Below are positions 10,766 through 22,187 of a stretch of DNA of 64,000 nucleotides, piece after piece. The stretch comes from Aquatica leii (lineage: Eukaryota; Arthropoda; Insecta; Coleoptera; Lampyridae). Made by a program: the position numbers and the translations under genes. How positions within the stretch are numbered: position 1 is the stretch's first letter; every line of letters starts with the position of its first letter. The notes under the pieces are model-generated. The model was not told the origin of the DNA. It saw nothing but the letters and a program-made list of their open reading frames with translations, and made no database searches. The stretch lies in NCBI GenBank assembly GCA_035610365.1, contig CM069432.1:127172255-127236254 (forward strand), read 5' to 3'.

Positions 10766-12046
10766 TATATTGGAAGCTCGACCACCATATACTTTTTTTT
10801 ATTTTTGAGACTTTCGCGGCCATGATTTTTTAACAAATAATTATAATATATAATAAATTATAATTATACTTTGCTTAGGAAAATGATTGTTTCTGCTGGT
10901 AACTCCAGTCATTACTGTAATCGTAGTATTACTTTTACAAAGCAAATAGAATCTTATTCTGCAACATCAACACTTTAGTGACTTTCAGGGATATCGATAA
11001 ATTGTATAGTAGATTTAAGAGCAACACTTAAAATATATAGCATACTAAGTACTGTAACTACTTGTATACTAATGTTAAATAAAATTAAAATTACTGTATA
11101 CAATAAATTTAATAAGCGCTAAAATTACTCTGTCTGTAATAACCAATTTGTGTTGACGTTCATCCGAATTTACGGTTTTGTCAATTGTGTTTAACATTTT
11201 AAAGCAGTTTAGTCCTGTTGAACTATTTAAAGCACTATACGTAATTATGAAGCTGCAAGTATTTATAGTTTTTGTAATATTGACTTTTACTTTAAAATTT
11301 CTGAATCGTTTAAGGCTAGAATAGTTTGATTGGGCACTAAATAATGCAATTAGTCCTTGGGCAGCTTTGATTTCACTATCTGTGTAAGTTGTCTCTTTAT
11401 TACAAAGTGCATCAGTTGCAGGCCTTATTAATAATTATAGAACAAACAAGGTTGTTAATGATACCGATTAATAATCGAGACATTTATTTAATATTGTCGA
11501 AATTATTTGTTGCCAATTAAAAAATGATTTAGTTTTAAAGTTTTTCCGTTGATCGTACGTTAGTAAAACGTGTAAAGTTATAAGGAAACTAAAGTATACG
11601 CAAACCATTGTTATATCTAGTAGTCGCGTAATATCGTTAAATCAGTAATTGTAACCGATTCCATTGGTTACTATACAAAATTGTGCGTTAATACAAATTC
11701 ATTCAATGGTTCAAAATCGTACATTAATAGGGGTCATTATTGATCTATTTCTAAGACATCATTATACGTTAATGTTGGTAAAAGAAAATTTCATTTGCAA
11801 TAGAACGGTTCTGAGCACGTTTATTGCAAAGAGTGTCATTTGCTGTTATTGTTGTAGTTTGGATGAAGTCATGTTGTATAGAAGGCAAGCGCACTGTTAA
11901 AATTGTTGTTTTTTAAAAACATTCAAGCAATTCCTCCTAACATGTGGAGTTTTATTATTAACGTTAACGAAATTATAATACCTAAATACATACATGTTTG
12001 ACAAAAATAATCTTGTCGCTGAAAGTGTTTTGAACAAACTTTCATA
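10766..12046. other. AT-rich stretch without a recognised gene
   Basis: A 78-codon plus-strand frame at 11664-11900 has no motif I recognise. No repeats shared with other parts of the window were noticed. Confidence 0.45.
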
Positions 12047-12228
12047 TACCGGGTTAAGCAAATCTATGGAAACATCTTCATATCATTTGAACCAAGCATG
12101 TTGCGGAAATAATAAAATGTGCGTTTTAAATAGGGTTATTTAAAAAATTTGAAGAGGTAATTTTGGCCGTGATCTGACTATTAGTTGTTGCGTAACAAAC
12201 AATTACTTTTTTGTTTAAAATAGGAACG
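12047..12228 (+). repeat. Left inverted repeat of the 12-14 kb element
   Basis: Pairs with 14068-13889. It includes AAGCATGTTGCGGAAATAAT, matched on the other arm by AAGCATGTTACGGGAATAAT. Confidence 0.7.
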
Positions 12229-12514
12229 TATTGTTTTTATTCCAAAATATCATTTATATATTTGAACGTTAATGTCTAGTTGGTTATTTATTATTTACGC
12301 ACGTTCTTATGTTATCAGCAAGACCTACCTTTTATTTACCTGCATTTCTATTTGTGCGTTATTATAATAAATAACCAAACAGGCATGCGTGCTTAAATAC
12401 TTGCGCATATGGTACGCAAAATCTTAATAGTGTTTTTAATTAAATCTTTTCCGAATACATCTATTATTTTATTTGATAGACAAATTACATCAATGAATCA
12501 TATTTTTAAATAAA

Positions 12515-13881
12515 TACAGTTGAGCTGAATAAACAAAGTCCCTGAAGAGGCGTGGCTGGTGTCACTTTAATTCTATAAGTACACTCAAATTAAAAAGTGT
12601 TTTGGTGGGAAATTCAAATCGTTTATATGCTACCCGTGTAGATAATCATTAGACCTTGTTGAAGTTTTAGGTTATTTCGAAAAAACATTTTATGACATGA
12701 ATATTATTAAAATAAAATTTAATTACACATTTACTTTTGTAAAAGATTAGGTAGAGCATTACAAAATATAATAATTACATATTTCTAAAAGTAATTCTAA
12801 AATTTACTTATTTACACTAAGAAACAATTATAAAAAATCAATCACCGTCACTTTCGTTTTCTCCATTACAACTTTTATCGTCAGATGATCCAGTGTTCAT
12901 CAAAAACGTCAGGTTTTCGACAGTTACATCCAGTCACATTTCTTGTTCCAAGTGATTCACATGTTGACGATGTTTATCCCAGTTCGATGCAATTATCTCA
13001 GAAAACGCATTTCTTACTAAGGTTTTTATTTCCAGACCACTCTGTGTAATATTATTCATAGTAATCTTATGTTTTGCTAATCTCGGTGTCATCTTAATTG
13101 GATTTAAATCGTAGTGGTAAGATGGCAAACGTAACACTGTATGCCCATGTTTTTTAAGAAGTTCGTTCAAATATGTTTTCGTATAATTAAATTGTTTCAC
13201 TAACACTTTACGCATTTCATTCGGTGTCATTACTCTATTATTTTCGAAGTATTGTGGAATACTTATTTTTTTCTTCGAGTAGATCTTAAAATTCCATTAC
13301 TGCTTGTTATCGACTCACTCCAGATTTTTTATAAATGTGGTTGTTTTGCCTGTTGCTACAGCAGCTAGCTTGGTTGCCTTCTCTAAAGGGAGAGTTTATC
13401 GAAAAACTTCACAACATTTTTAATAATGTTTCTTGTTTAGGAATAAATGGTTTTCTTTGATTTAGATTTCATGTAGATGAATAACAGCTGAAACAATACA
13501 GAAAGTAAGTAATGTAAAAATCTCCATCAGAAATTAGCTGTTGTTCGTAGAATTAACACTGGAATTAAATACAGATTTTAAAGTAATGAATGAGGTTATG
13601 TTACAAAGGTTCTACTTAAAAATGTTATAAATACACTTACCTGGTTCAAATAAAAGCGTTTAAAAGTCTTGACAAAAACTGACTGAATAACTATAAATTT
13701 TTTCAGAAAACAGGAGGTAAAGATGTAAACAAACTCAACGCAATCAAGGAATTTTGATTGTAATTTAATTTTTCAAGCGGATGGTACTTGCTAATTGTGA
13801 TTGGTTGAAACATTTACCGCTTCAAATTTTTGAAGTTAGTTTACATATACCCGGGGACTTTGTTCCCTTTGGCGCTCTGTA
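12515..13881 (-). mobile_element. Tc1/mariner-like deletion derivative, copy 1
   Basis: The ends read TACAG...AACAAAGTCCC inward on both sides (12515 and 13881), with TA at each edge. The interior encodes the two ends of a Tc1/mariner-like transposase on the minus strand and lacks the central catalytic part. About 400 bases of noncoding sequence separate the start codon (13472-13470) from the right end. A second copy with the same structure lies at about 42640-47906, so this is a small family spread after the deletion rather than one accidentally broken copy. Confidence 0.7.
12838..13472 (-). pseudogene. Internally deleted Tc1/mariner-like transposase
   Basis: The minus-strand reading starts MKSKSKKTIYS and, across several stops, shows an N-terminal helical region (NIIKNVVKFFDKLSL, then a KTTTFIKKIWSES-like stretch) of the DNA-binding half. 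It then jumps to the part preceding the third acidic residue: IPQYFENNRVMTPNEMRKVL, KKHGHTVLRLPSYHYDLNPI, with the third acidic residue a D. It ends NTGSSDDKSCNGENESDGD and a stop at 12840-12838. The first and second catalytic aspartates are missing, so the copy cannot be active. The HTVLRLPPY-xx-NPIE style motif also appears in the transposase at 25.9 kb, so the two groups look related. Confidence 0.7.
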
Positions 13882-13888
13882 CAATAAG

Positions 13889-14068
13889 TGCCAATTTAAA
13901 AAACAAATGTATTTGTTTCTTAAGCAATAACCTATAATTAGATTACGTCCAAAATTACCTTTTTAATGTCCTTAAATAATCCCATTTACAACGCACATTT
14001 TATTATTCCCGTAACATGCTTGTTTCAAAAGATAGCACAATGTTTCTATACATTTGCTTAATCCGGTA
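13889..14068 (-). repeat. Right inverted repeat of the 12-14 kb element
   Basis: Reverse complement of 12047-12228. It begins within a few bases of the right end of the nested Tc1-like element. Confidence 0.7.
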
Positions 14069-14516
14069 CACTATTGCAGTGTTAACTTAAATTTTTGCTA
14101 CAAATTAGCGTATCGCTTATCTTGAATCACCTATATTGTAACTGCAGACCGTTAACGTGAGATTCACAGTTGTTTTTGAAACAGTTATATAACTATCTTT
14201 AATTTGGTTGTTTTTAACCACTCCAACTACAATTGAATTTTCAACAACAATTCTACGGCGAAAGAATGATAAGTCCATGGTTATAGCTTTCAAAATCTTC
14301 AGATTTTGCCCCAAAACAAATTAATCTTGACAGATTTTTAAAAAACACGTTATATAAAAATTAGCAGCCTTTTGCAGCAATTATTAATGTTATTCAAAAT
14401 ATTTAAGTTATTAAATTTTGTAATGTTTTCCATAGTTTAAAGAAAATAGTTAACGTACATATGTATCAAAGCTCAAAGACAACATATCATACGTCCGTTA
14501 ATTTTTATTATATATT
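14069..14516. other. Unassigned stretch with a 65-codon minus-strand frame
   Basis: The frame at 14117-14314 (starting MGQNLKILKAITMDLSFF) is rich in alternating hydrophobic residues but matches nothing I know. I do not call it a gene. Confidence 0.3.
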
Positions 14517-14530
14517 TTATACTTTCACTC
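14517..14530 (+). repeat. Target-site duplication, 5' copy
   Basis: TTATACTTTCACTC, identical to 18251-18264; it marks the left edge of the LINE. Confidence 0.85.
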
Positions 14531-15103
14531 CAGATACGTGCAGAACAACGTGAATTTCAAACAGAACTAATCGAATTAAAAGCGGAAAACAAAATTATAA
14601 TAAAAGAAAATGCAAATTTAAAAAAAGATTACGAAGAAATGAAAAAAAAACTAAGAAACACAAACACAAGACTAGAACAACTAGAAAGAGAGAAGAGAAG
14701 GAACAATGTGGTAATTACAGGGCTAAAAATAGAAAATAACAAACCAGAAAATTTAAAAGAAAAAATAAAAGATTTCATGCAACAAAAACTAGGTATTGAA
14801 GTTGCCATCAAAACAGCTTATAAACTGGGACCACAACAGTGTCTAGTACAAGTAGATAACTCAGCAGATAAACTCAAAATAATGCAAAACAAGATAAAAT
14901 TGAAAAACATAGAAGAGTCTAGGGTATTCATTAACAACGATCTATCAAAGAAAGAAAGAGATATAGATAAACAAATCAGAAACATAGCGCAAGAAGAAAG
15001 AAATAAAGGAAGAACTGTTAGAATTGGATATCAAAAACTAATAATAGAAGAGAAAGAGTGGAGATGGAATATAGAAAAAAAATGCACTAGAAGAAAAAAT
15101 TAA
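14531..15103 (+). CDS. LINE ORF1, RNA-binding type, 5'-truncated
   Basis: Open from the element's first base; the first methionine is at 14639. Residues before and after it are charged and heptad-like (IRAEQREFQTELIELKAEN), a likely coiled coil. Next comes REKRRNNVVITGL, then IEESRVFINNDLSKKERDID and NKGRTVRIGYQKLIIEEKEW, the layout of L1/ORF1-like RNA-binding proteins with an RRM-like fold. The frame stops at 15101-15103. One base less in the eight-A run at 15075-15082 would extend it to a stop near 15120, ending ALEEKIKNKTKN, so the last part is probably shifted. The expected role is to coat element RNA as a chaperone. Confidence 0.7.
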   Translation, partial: QIRAEQREFQTELIELKAENKIIIKENANLKKDYEEMKKKLRNTNTRLEQLEREKRRNNVVITGLKIENNKPENLKEKIKDFMQQKLGIEVAIKTAYKLGPQQCLVQVDNSADKLKIMQNKIKLKNIEESRVFINNDLSKKERDIDKQIRNIAQEERNKGRTVRIGYQKLIIEEKEWRWNIEKKCTRRKN

Positions 15104-15154
15104 AAATAAGACAAAAAACTAGACACAATTCGGGCGGAACACAAGAAGACAAAA

Positions 15155-18100
15155 ATGGCAAAGAAAAAGGGCATGCAAACAGAAACGAATAAACATAAAA
15201 ATGATAGACAAGAAACACAAGTAATGCTAAGAATAGGAAATTGGAATATAAGAAGCATAAAAGGAAAAGAACATGAACTCGTAGAAGAATTTGAAAAAGC
15301 AAATCTAGATTTCCTAGCAATTAACGAAACTAAAAAGAAAGGACAAGGAATGATAAAATTGGAAAAAGGACACGTATTATTTTATAGCGGAGTAACAGCA
15401 GAACAAAGAGCAGCGGAAGGAGTAGGATGTTTAATAAAAAAAGAACAGGTGAAAAATATAAAGAAATGGAAATATATATCAAAAAATATACTACAAATAG
15501 AACTACAACTAAACCAACAGAGCAAAACAACCATGATAATAACATATGGCCCTAGCCAAGACAAAACAACAAATAAGAAAGACGAATTATGGGAAAAAAT
15601 GACAGAAGTAGTAGAAAACTTAAATGGCAGAGTAATAATATTAGGAGACTTCAACAGCCGTGTTGGAAGAAGAAACAACGTGACAGCCGATGTGATTGGA
15701 CAATACGGAGAAGAACACAGAAACAAAAATGGGGAAAGGCTAATAAACTACTGTGTAGAAAATAACTTAATAGTAACAAATACATTTTATCCTCATAAGA
15801 ATATACATAAATACACAAGAGAAGTAAAAAGTAGAAACTAAAAGTCCATAATAGATTATATTCTTATCAACAGACCATATAGGAAAGAAATTGTTGATGT
15901 CAAAGTGAGACGAGGACCAGAAATTTATAGCGACCATTACCTGATAGTAGCAAAAGTAAGACTACGCACACAGAAAAAAGAAAACCTTAAAACAATGAGG
16001 CAAAAAACAACAAAGGATAATGAAATAATTAAGACATATAAACTACAAAAATCAGAAACAGCTAAGAAGTTTAGAGAAGAAACAGAAAAAAAGATGGAAA
16101 AAGACATGGAAAAGTGGAAAGACCTAAATCTGGAACAAAGATGGTATCAATTCAAACAAACGATTTTAACAACAGCGAAAGAAAATTGTGGAACTATAAC
16201 AATAAACAAAAACAAGGAACAAACTAGATGGTGGAATCAAGAAATCAAAGACCAAGTCAAAAACAAGAAAAAAAATGGAACTTATACCTGACCAATAAAA
16301 CCAAAGAAAGTTACACAGTGTACAAGCAACAACGAATTAAAGTAAAGGAAATGGTACTACAAGCTAAACAAGAAGCATGGGAAGATTTCGGAAAAAAATT
16401 AGAAACAGACAGCCAAAGAAACCAAGAGCTATTTTACAAAATTCTAAAAAATCTAAGAAAAGAAAATAGGTATACACTAAAACAATTAAAAACAAAAGAC
16501 AACAAAGTAGTAACGGAAGAAAAAGAAATCATGAAAAGATGGAAAGAATACTTCTGGGAACTCCATAACACCGACAAACAAAACAATCTTAGAAACTATC
16601 AAGAACCCAACTACTCACAAGACGAAGACGAAAATAATATAAAAACAGAAGAAGTAACACAAGCAATTAAAAGTATGAAAAAAGGAAAATCGGCAGGTCA
16701 TGACAAAATAAATGCAGATATGCTGAAAATTTTAGGAAATAAAGCGATAGAAACACTAACAAAAATTTTAAATGAAGCGTGGAACACAGGACAAATACCC
16801 GACGATTGGAAGATAGGAATCATATTACCAATATTCAAAAAGGGCGACAGCAGAGAGTGTGCAAACTACAGAGGCATAACATTACTAAGTGTGGTATCAA
16901 AGGTGTATGAACGTGTATTAGACAAAAGACTAAGATGTCAAATAGAAGAAAACTTAGCAGAAGCACAAAGTGGTTTCAGAAAAGGGAGAAGCGTACAGGA
17001 CCATATATTCAGTATAAAACAAATGATAGAGAAAAACAGAATAAAAAATTCTGAAATATATATGGCTTTCCTAGACGTTGAAAAAGCTTTTGACAAGGTA
17101 ACGCAAAAAGAAGTATGGAATAGTCTAAGAAAAAGAAATGTAAATCCAAAATTAATAAAAGGGATCAAAAGTTTGTATGAAAACAATAAGAGTTACGTGA
17201 GAAAAAATAATGCACATTCGGAAATCTTTGAAATTAATGATGGTTTAAGGCAAGGTGGAGTGTTGAGCCCGACCTTATTCATAATAATAATGGACGATAT
17301 AATCAAAGCCACATTACAGAAAACCAAAAAGCTACACATAGGATTCAACCAATTAATACCGGTAAACGTATCAGAATGTGCTTTTGCCGACGATGTAATG
17401 TTATGCGCAGGGAAAAAAGAAGACCTACAGAAAAATTTACAAATATGGAAAGAAGAACTATCCAAGAGAAATATGAAAATAAATACAGAAAAAACAAAAA
17501 TAATGGTGATAAGCAAAGAAAACAAAAATGTCCAATTAGAAATAAACCAAACAAAAATAGAGCAAGTTGATGTAATCAAATATTTAGGAGTGATAATAGA
17601 TAGAGAAGGAAATATGAAAAACGAAATAAATGAAAGGATTGGAAGCGCAGCAAAAATATACCACAGCTTAAGCAAGGCATTTATAGGAAAAAAAGAAGTA
17701 GCCATAACAACAAAAATGACAATATATAAAACAATTTTTAGACCAATACTAACGTACGGAAGTGAGAGTTGGATTTTAACAAAAGCAATGAAAAGCAAAA
17801 TTCAAGCAATCGATATGAAATATTTGAGAAAAGTAAAAGGAATAACTAGAAGAGATAGAATAAAGAATGACGTAGTAAGAGACGAACTAGGAGCTGAACA
17901 TGTTATTAAATTTGTAGAAAAACAGAAATTGAAATGGTTTGGACACATGTGTAGAATGAAAAACAATCGACAAGTTAAGCAAATATGGGAAGCTGGAATA
18001 CAGAGAAGTAAAGCAAAAGGAAGACCAAGAAAGACTTGGAACGATGAAATAAGTAAAGTACTGCAAGAAAAAGGTAAAACATGGACAGAAGCAAAAACGT

Positions 18101-18159
18101 TGGCAAAAAATAAGTACGAATGGGCAAAATTTGTGCATGCAAATGAAATAATAAAATAA
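15155..18159 (+). pseudogene. LINE ORF2: endonuclease and reverse transcriptase, two breaks
   Basis: Starts MAKKKGMQTETNKHK at 15155. The endonuclease reads GNWNIRSIKGKEHELVEEF, NETKKKG (catalytic E), GDFNSRVG, then IDYILI and SDHYLIVAKV. The RT follows: GKSAGHDKINADMLK, PIFKKGDSRECANYRGITLL, EAQSGFRKGRSVQDHIF, FLDVEKAFDKV, QGGVLSPTLFI, and the catalytic FADDVMLCA near 17385. The C-terminus has KLKWFGHMCRM and KGRPRKTWNDEI, usual for RTE-like elements. A TAA at 15839-15841 interrupts the endonuclease, and a one-base change in the eight-A run at 16268-16275 shifts the frame between endonuclease and RT. From 16228 to the stop at 18157-18159 the RT frame is intact (643 codons). In life it nicks target DNA and copies the RNA onto it. 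Confidence 0.85.
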
Positions 18160-18250
18160 AATGTAATATAATAACAATATTATTATAAGATAATAATGTA
18201 AAACCACCTTACACCTTAGGGTAAAAGGTTATTGATAATATATATATATA

Positions 18251-18264
18251 TTATACTTTCACTC
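18251..18264 (+). repeat. Target-site duplication, 3' copy
   Basis: TTATACTTTCACTC, directly after the (TA)n tail of the LINE. Confidence 0.85.
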
Positions 18265-21200
18265 ATAAAATCGCTATAAATTGACAAATAATATCATTTA
18301 TTAATTGCAACAATCTAATAATTGCATTTTATATCTTAGTTTTAACCCGTAGCACACCAAAGTATTTCTTGCAACATAGGTGATATTTACGTAAATAAGT
18401 ATATTAAAAGTTAATCTAATCAGTATACATTAAAAATTAGATTACAAGTTAGCCAAATAGCAAAAACCACGCACTAAGTTCTAAAGCAAACTTTAAAATT
18501 ATGGGGAACTGGCAACAACAAATAATGTAATTCTTTTATGAACTAGAAATTTAGTGCTCACAAACATTTTGCACAATAGTACAACTTTCTATTTTAATGT
18601 ATAATTTTGTGTTATCTACACATTTATTTAGACATTAAATGCAGTGGCAACTTATTATTTAGGTCATTTAATCAATAACCTCTCAAAAAAATACTAAAAT
18701 GTCTTTAATCATTAATTTACAATTGCTAATATACATACATTGTTAATGTAAGTGGCAATACGTTTCAAAAGTAGCAAACTTGACTGAGGCTTATAAAGAA
18801 GAAAATGTGTTTTTATAGTTTTAATATTGTAGTGACCCTCTTGCAGCATTGACCGCCTCCCGCCACTAATTAAATGTGGAAAACGATAATATTCAAATGA
18901 ACTAATAAGAAAAGCATTTTTTGTCTTTTGTCCTTTTTGATACATTTTACGAGCTGCATATTCGCACAAAAATTTAACAAATTTATATAAAGATTGGCAT
19001 CAAAAGTTTGTGGATCGCACTTCCTGAAAGTATTTTGCGATTACTTGCATTTATACGCTTATACTTGCTAAATAACCGTTTCTGGAATAGTGATACTAGT
19101 GATATAAATTAAAATCTCTACATAAATAAAAATCTCAAGTTTTAATTGTAGCGCTGTTCTCGTTATTACATCATGTTTTGTTTTTTTACACCGGGTCGTA
19201 ATTTATCTTTTAAGCTTTTTGTTCTAATATTTCTTTCTTTTTAAATTTTTTAAAGTCAGAATTAAACAAAAAATAAATAGAACTACTACAACGTTAAAAC
19301 ATCACCATGTTTTACGACAAATATTAACATGCTTGATTTGTCCTGCTCCCTCGTAAGGAGCTCGTCAAAAAACTTTAGGTTATATTCATATTTTACTGGT
19401 TATGGAACATTAACTTTTTATTTGTTATAAACTATTTACTAATACGCACTAATACTTCACTAATACTTATTAATATCGACTAATTCCTTATTAATACCCA
19501 CTAAAGTATATTAATTGCTACTAATTTTTTTCTAATTTATTTTAATACCTTACCTATAAACTAACTATTTACACCGTTTGCGAAAAAAAGAATAACTAAT
19601 TTAATTGCACACGGGTGTAAAAACACAGAACTTGCACTTACATCTACACTAAAATATTTTGTTGGTGTCTTACATTGCTTCAAATATTCTCGAAATGTGT
19701 TTTAGTTCTAACTGTTTGGTAGAACAACGTTTACATGCGTCAATTGAGCAATCAGTGTAACATATGTGTTTATACTTTTAAAAATAAATATTCAAAATTG
19801 TGTTAAAATTGTAAAACAATGTAATTTTTACAAAAAAATTTATTTAAAAACCGACTCTCTTTACATTAAATTTTATAATTTAATATTGTTATTCCTGTTT
19901 CGTGTAATGCGTGACAGTGAATTAATATATATTATAAATAAAGTATTTTATAAAAAATATAACACAAATTTTATTTGTAATGTTATCTTAAAAAACATAA
20001 ACATAAAGAAATTTAGAATAAACAAACGTATTATCACGTACTTTATTGTTTGTTTACACTTTGAATAACATGAATTTATTAGCTTAAATTAGAGAATTCA
20101 GATTTACAGTAGCTATATAACTACCTGTTACAAATAATATATGATTTATAATTTTAAATTTTACATTAAACAATTTTTATTAGAAATAAATATTTTTACA
20201 TTATAATTTTGTAATATCGTAAGGACACTTACTTTAACGGTTTTTGTTAACTTTACAGCAGTTTTATTTTAATAGAATTAGGTTTTTTGATTTTTACACG
20301 CATTCTTTTATTGAATAGTTATCTGTTATTTTTATTAAAAAAGTTATTTTGATTACTTATTTGAATAATAAATTTTAATTATTTATTACAAATTAAAATA
20401 TTACAATTTTTTAATTTACGTATAGAATAGTATTTTTTGTACTGTATGGTACTTTCATATTAAATTATTTTGATTGTATGCGTACATTAAAATACCTTAT
20501 TAACACTAATATAATTGTTCTTTAAGCTATTTGATTTTAGATGTCGTTTATAGAATGTTTAAAATTATTATATTGTTTTATGTACATTTATTTTGTAGTA
20601 ATAGATTGTTTTATTTATTAATTAATATAAAGTAAATTTAAACTAAATTTAGCAATAAGAAATGTTAGTAAAACACATTCATTTTAACATTCGACAGGGA
20701 TTTAGGTTGATAACGTTTCAAGGGTCGTTACTTTGACACTATAGGGGCGGTTCGAACGGTTGGAAAAGATAACTAATAATATGTGACATCGAAAACGTTT
20801 CTTTCTGCTGTATGTTCTATTTTAGTTTTATTATTTTGTAGTTAAAAGTTTATAAAAACATCTCAACAAAATTGTTATAAGTGTTTTGATTGAAATGTTG
20901 TTTTTAATTTTTATGTACTTCTGTCAATGTTGTAGCATACAATGTATATATTGCAAAGTTTACAATTTCACAAAGTGAAAATACAAATCCCACAGTAAAC
21001 AGTAATCTTTAAGTTTCGAATATGAACCTAAATAATATTTATCGAAAAAGTTTTTAAATACGACTAATAAGTATTGAAATGATAATAAAACTAAACAGTT
21101 TAAGCTAATAGAAAAGAAAAATAATTAAAAACAAAATACAAGATAGGACAAAACCTTAAAACATAAAAAATACTATTTCAAATTAAAGAGAGCACATAAA

Positions 21201-21640
21201 CTTAAAAAATAATAAAGGAAAAAAATACCATAACTTTCAATTAAAAAGTCTGTTTGTCTAATAAACCCAGCATATATCTCAGCTAAATGTAAACATCTAG
21301 TAACAGAAACTGTTTTAAGCTTTTAATATGAATATAATTAATATAATTATAATATGAAAAACATATCTTTTCTAACGCTTAGAAATAAATTAACTGGGAA
21401 CAAAAAATGTTGCGGATAATTTTCTGGATGGCATTTTCTTTTTCCATAAAGAAGAATTTTCTAACTTAAATTTGCACAGCGCTTTTAAACGCATAGCGCA
21501 CACGACGTCAATTTGCGCATGACAACGCGATTACTTGCAAAATAAATAATCTGAACTTGTAGTACAGTTCGCATTTCTAAGTTTGCAGAGCGCCTTGAAA
21601 ACAGTCACCATTCATAAGCGTTTTGCTAATCGTTTTTAAG
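18265..21640. other. AT-rich stretch, no recognised gene
   Basis: A minus-strand frame at 18712-18969 includes EYAARKMYQKGQKTKNAF and YRFPHLISGGRRSMLQEGHY, which looks more protein-like than its surroundings but is unknown to me. At about 19440-19515 lies a degenerate run of ACTAATACTT-like units. A GC-richer spot at 20735-20765 contains CGGTTCGAACGG. Nothing else stands out. Confidence 0.4.
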
Positions 21641-21693
21641 CGACAGTAGTGATGTCAATGAGCTTTTAGTTTTAAATGTTGTAAATCACATTG

Positions 21694-22090
21694 AAAATGC
21701 TGAAGATTAATAGCTACGCAAAGTAGCAGCCAATGACGCGTTTGAATTGTTTGATTATAATTTTATTAAACAGTTTAGGTTAAGGAAAGAAGCTGTAGAA
21801 CATCTAGAGGCACTTTTGGAACCTTTAATAAATGCACGACGACGTACTAATGAACTAAATACTCGAATAAAAGTTAGTATAGTTACATTTACAACTGTTT
21901 ATATTTAGATTGGTTTTTTATGTCATAGCTACTAGCAGCATTGCGATTTTTTGCTAGAGGTAGCTATCAATTGGATGTAGAAAGCACTCACACGGTTGCC
22001 ATTAGTCAATCTTCCGTTTGATGATAGATTGATAAAGTTTTTAATGCTTTAATAAAAGCTCGTAAATTGTTCTTTTTGATAAAACTGTTT
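21694..22090 (+). pseudogene. PIF/Harbinger (HARBI1-like) transposase N-terminal remnant
   Basis: The frame reads AANDAFELFDYNFIKQFRL, RKEAVEHLEALLEPLINARR, then after a candidate GT-AG intron at 21873-21928, LLAALRFFARGSYQLDVE and HTVAISQSSV. This is the N-terminal order of HARBI1-like nucleases: a F-x-RFR-type helix, PLIEP-like helix, ALRFFA-x-GS, then a helix-turn-helix with SQSSV. Two stops precede the piece and three in-frame stops follow SQSSV, and no catalytic aspartates remain, so it is a relic. The frame is continuous across the intron, which supports the splice sites. Confidence 0.65.
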
Positions 22091-22187
22091 GTTCTTATTT
22101 TTGTGGGAGGGTATTATCTACATTATAAGGATCAAGACTGATACCTGGTTCGGCAACATTTGTATTGCCTGCTATCATAGTTTTTCA

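Larger units (their letters stand above)
12047..14068. mobile_element. Inverted-repeat DNA element hosting a nested transposon
   Basis: The block 12047-12228 reappears as its reverse complement at 13889-14068. Both ends read TACCGG-TTAAGCAAAT inward and share blocks such as AATAATAAAATGTGCGTT and AGGTAATTTTGG. I read this as a DNA transposon with inverted repeats of about 180 bases and a TA target duplication, so possibly Tc1/mariner-like. The only coding matter inside belongs to the element at 12515-13881, which inserted later, close to the inner edge of the right arm. The arms differ at many sites, so the host element is old. Confidence 0.65.
14517..18264 (+). mobile_element. APE-type LINE (RTE-like), nearly complete, 14-bp target duplication
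   Basis: TTATACTTTCACTC occurs at 14517-14530 and at 18251-18264, directly flanking the element. The body (14531-18250) is about 3.7 kb. It holds ORF1, an apurinic-type endonuclease plus RT ORF2, a 3' UTR of only about 90 bases with a small hairpin (CCTTAC pairing near GTAAAAGG, 18205-18230) and a (TA)n tail. The short 3' UTR and simple-repeat tail fit RTE-like LINEs. ORF1 is open from the first base after the duplication with no start codon, so the element is slightly 5'-truncated. Strand bias is strong: the plus strand is very A-rich. It carries few breaks and looks young. Confidence 0.85.

Noticed and set aside
15087-18207. Many open frames on the minus strand opposite the LINE (for example 17193-17798)
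   Set aside because: They are shadows of an A-rich coding strand: the opposite strand is T-rich, lacks stops and gives F/L/S-rich nonsense with no motifs.
19440-19515. ACTAATACTT-like units suggesting a CRISPR-like or satellite array
   Set aside because: Units are irregular and short, without constant spacing, and the genome is eukaryotic; it is a low-complexity patch.
20735-20765. A GGTTCGAAC-containing spot considered as a tRNA T-loop
   Set aside because: No acceptor, D or anticodon stems can be drawn around it.
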